64,000 bases of DNA from JBHBQE01 sp041776485 (GTDB taxonomy: Bacteria > Bacillota > Clostridia > Lachnospirales > Lachnospiraceae): positions 122,340-186,339 of the forward strand of contig JBHBQE010000018.1 in assembly GCA_041776485.1 (NCBI GenBank), in the 5' to 3' direction. This document shows positions 62,543 to 64,000 of this stretch, in pieces. Below the pieces are notes generated by a model that was not told where the DNA came from, did not search any database, and saw nothing but the letters and a program-made list of their open reading frames with translations. Both the position numbers and the translations under genes were made by a program. Position 1 is the first letter of the stretch. Each line of letters starts with the position of its first letter.

Positions 62543-63403
62543 CTACTCCTCTCTTTCAACCTTTAAATAGTCCAATGTGTCTCTTTCTAAATTATAAATC
62601 TTATCTTCATTATAATTATTACCAAATGTGCTCTCAATTGCATAGTCGCCTCTTGTAGAAGCATGTTCCTGAGGGGTTAAATGCTGTATCCCTTCATCCA
62701 TATACAAATATAAATCCTGCCATCCATCAAACTGATTGTCCTGTAACCACTTAAAATACTCCTTTGTAAACTCTACAAACTCATCCCCCGGTTCACATAC
62801 GGCTTCTGAAATATATATGAAGGTTCCGGATGATAAGTGAGTATCTAAGATAAAATCCTTATCTATCATCGGAATATCATCAGGAGAAACTTTATCCTTT
62901 AGCGTTACACTGGATACATACACCCTAAACTTATCCCTTGGAATAATCTTTGCAAAGTAATCTGTTAATACCTCTTCATACACAGCTCTGGTGACAAACT
63001 CTAAATAATCATCCTCATATCCACCAAATATCCCTGATTTTACCTTTACAGTTACCACATCTATACTCGGATCATATCCGTCAGGTATTACCAGTATCCT
63101 TGAACCGCCGTCTAAAAGCTCCGGTGCGTGATAGGCAAGATATGTAAAGTGAACATCATATTTTTTATACTTTTCATTGATATAGGTCATCATCTTATCT
63201 GTTATTCTAAGATATTCCTTATATCTATAATCAAGCTTACTATAGTCATGGGGCAGTCCCTCCTTTGACAGGATTTGCTTTTGCTGGTCTGTTAATTCCA
63301 TGCTTTCCGGTTCTTCTTCTTCCATAAACGGCATACTCATCCTACAACCTCCTATAATAAGTGCTGTCATAATTATTACACTGATTATGATACGCTTTAT
63401 CAT
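62543..63403 (-). CDS. Putative lipoprotein of unknown function
   Basis: A 286-residue protein with a type II signal sequence: MIKRII, a hydrophobic stretch, and a lipobox IIGGC that leaves Cys19 as the lipid-modified residue. The mature part opens with an acidic run (EEEEPES), then a soluble domain of about 240 residues containing YSKLDYRYKEYLRI, a VTVKVKSGIFGGYEDDYLEF strand pattern, and QDLYLYMDEGIQHLTPQEHAS. I recognise no family. It is membrane-anchored outside the cell. A 43-codon ORF follows two bases later. Confidence 0.75.
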   Translation of the reverse strand: MIKRIIISVIIMTALIIGGCRMSMPFMEEEEPESMELTDQQKQILSKEGLPHDYSKLDYRYKEYLRITDKMMTYINEKYKKYDVHFTYLAYHAPELLDGGSRILVIPDGYDPSIDVVTVKVKSGIFGGYEDDYLEFVTRAVYEEVLTDYFAKIIPRDKFRVYVSSVTLKDKVSPDDIPMIDKDFILDTHLSSGTFIYISEAVCEPGDEFVEFTKEYFKWLQDNQFDGWQDLYLYMDEGIQHLTPQEHASTRGDYAIESTFGNNYNEDKIYNLERDTLDYLKVEREE

Positions 63404-63540
63404 CTATCCTCCTATATACAGTATTATATATTTTGTCTTTATTATATCCGTGTAATCTTATTAGCTCAATGATATTTCTATTCTTGAAAAAGCATTCTCT
63501 CGTTGATTTCATTCAATCCGAAAATAGTAATTTTCAAGCA

Positions 63541-63588
63541 TAAAAAGGAGCCTCTCCCCTTAAAATTTCTTTCAAGAAAAGCGACTCC
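63541..63588 (-). terminator. Intrinsic terminator after metG
   Basis: On the minus strand GGAGTC pairs with GGCTCC (one G-U pair), around an inner TTTCTT/AAGAAA stem, and is followed by TTTTTA. The G-U pair would be a C-A mismatch on the plus strand, so it fits the minus strand, 102 bases after the metG stop. Confidence 0.65.
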
Positions 63589-63593
63589 CTGTA

Positions 63594-63621
63594 AAGCAGT
63601 CTTTAAACTGCTTGATTTTTT
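63594..63621 (+). terminator. Plus-strand hairpin with T run (no plus-strand gene known nearby)
   Basis: Seven-base arms AAGCAGT and ACTGCTT with a six-base loop, followed by GATTTTTT on the plus strand. On the minus strand the hairpin lacks a T run. No plus-strand gene precedes it within 40 kb, so an untranslated or antisense transcript is possible. Confidence 0.45.
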
Positions 63622-63689
63622 GCAAATAGATAATATAGCTAACGCAAAGCGAGATTAACAGTCATTTTGTTACAGAAAATCCGTATCCA

Positions 63690-64000
63690 TTAATACAACT
63701 TCGCCCCTGCCGGAATATGGTTATCAACCATTAAAAGGTGGAGCTTTTCCTCACCATCTTCCTCGTGGATTGCAGATATAAGCATACCACAGGAATCAAT
63801 TCCCATCATGGCTCTAGGTGGTAGGTTGGTAATAGCAATACATGTTTTCCCAATAAGTTCTTCCGGCTCATAAAATTCATGAATACCGCTTAAAATAGTA
63901 CGGTCATTGCCTGTTCCGTCATCCAAAGTAAACTGTAAAAGCTTTTTTGATTTCGGAACTGCTACACATTCTTTAATCTTTACAGCACGAAAATCCGACT
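63690..64000 (-). CDS. metG: Methionyl-tRNA synthetase, C-terminal tRNA-binding domain (cut by window end)
   Basis: The last 102 codons or so of metG, open to the window edge. This EMAP-like domain dimerises MetRS and binds tRNA. It includes KLLQFTLDDGTGNDRTILSG, GIHEFYEPEELIGK, NLPPRAMMGIDSCGMLISA and the ending HIPAGAKLY, as in the bacterial enzyme. A single-domain Csa-like or stand-alone tRNA-binding protein is also possible because the rest lies outside, but the motif set is that of MetG. It is followed by two hairpins, of which 63541-63588 is its likely terminator. Confidence 0.92.
   Translation of the reverse strand, partial: SDFRAVKIKECVAVPKSKKLLQFTLDDGTGNDRTILSGIHEFYEPEELIGKTCIAITNLPPRAMMGIDSCGMLISAIHEEDGEEKLHLLMVDNHIPAGAKLY

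Noticed and set aside
1..64000. CRISPR arrays, tRNA or rRNA genes, insertion sequences, prophage genes
   Set aside because: Looked for by eye on both strands; no repeat arrays, transposases, integrases or tRNA cloverleafs were recognised.

Overview
The window looks like chromosomal DNA from an anaerobic, low-GC Gram-positive bacterium, most likely a Clostridia member of the Lachnospiraceae type. This is inferred from the A+T-rich composition, strong AGGAGG-type ribosome sites, a PyrI regulatory chain beside PyrB, the Ddh branch of lysine synthesis, an AroE-AroK fusion, a TrpB2-type tryptophan synthase and several Lachnospiraceae-style membrane proteins. Both ends cut genes: pyrB at the left and metG at the right. 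I saw no tRNA, rRNA, CRISPR array, transposase or phage gene.

Layout. 1-810: end of pyrB, then pyrI (+). 872-4711: an NhaC-type antiporter and a chemoreceptor (both -), separated by a 42-codon membrane mini-ORF (+) and a 32-base perfect palindrome. 4857-15060: one long leftward operon, reading aroF-aroB-aroA-aroC-chorismate mutase-aroE/K-CDP-glycerol-transferase-like gene-dapA-dapB-ddh. It joins the shikimate and diaminopimelate pathways and is preceded by a 26-codon ORF. 15185-16722: the oppositely directed trpB2 gene behind an attenuator-like leader. 16764-19619: zinc-ribbon membrane protein, condensation-type acyltransferase and esterase. 19685-24730: three cyclic-di-GMP enzymes and thioredoxin. 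24812-29518: housekeeping genes (nitroreductase, coiled-coil protein, alanine/Na+ symporter, YaaA, peroxiredoxin, VanZ-like).

29576-60656 is a surface-polysaccharide locus of about 31 kb, all on the minus strand. It encodes an initiating phosphoglycosyl transferase (PglC type), flippase, Wzy-like polymerase, several glycosyltransferases, a GtrB/GtrII-like decoration pair, and enzyme sets for unusual sugars: a PglE/PglD pair (bacillosamine type), CapE/CapF (L-configured 6-deoxy amino sugar), WbpA/B/E plus acyltransferases (2,3-diacetamido uronate) with an N-acetyl-sugar amidotransferase, and a CDP-glucose module (RfbF, RfbG) linked to a two-subunit transketolase, a reductase, a kinase-like protein and a sulfotransferase. 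The most unusual gene is a glycosyltransferase at 48381-49559 whose two halves are in swapped order (a circular permutation).

60829-64000: a deoxyinosine/uracil-DNA glycosylase-family gene, a TraX-like membrane protein, a lipoprotein with a 43-codon ORF just behind it, terminators, and the C-terminal tRNA-binding domain of methionyl-tRNA synthetase.

All functional calls rest on reading motifs by eye. No alignment or database search was run.
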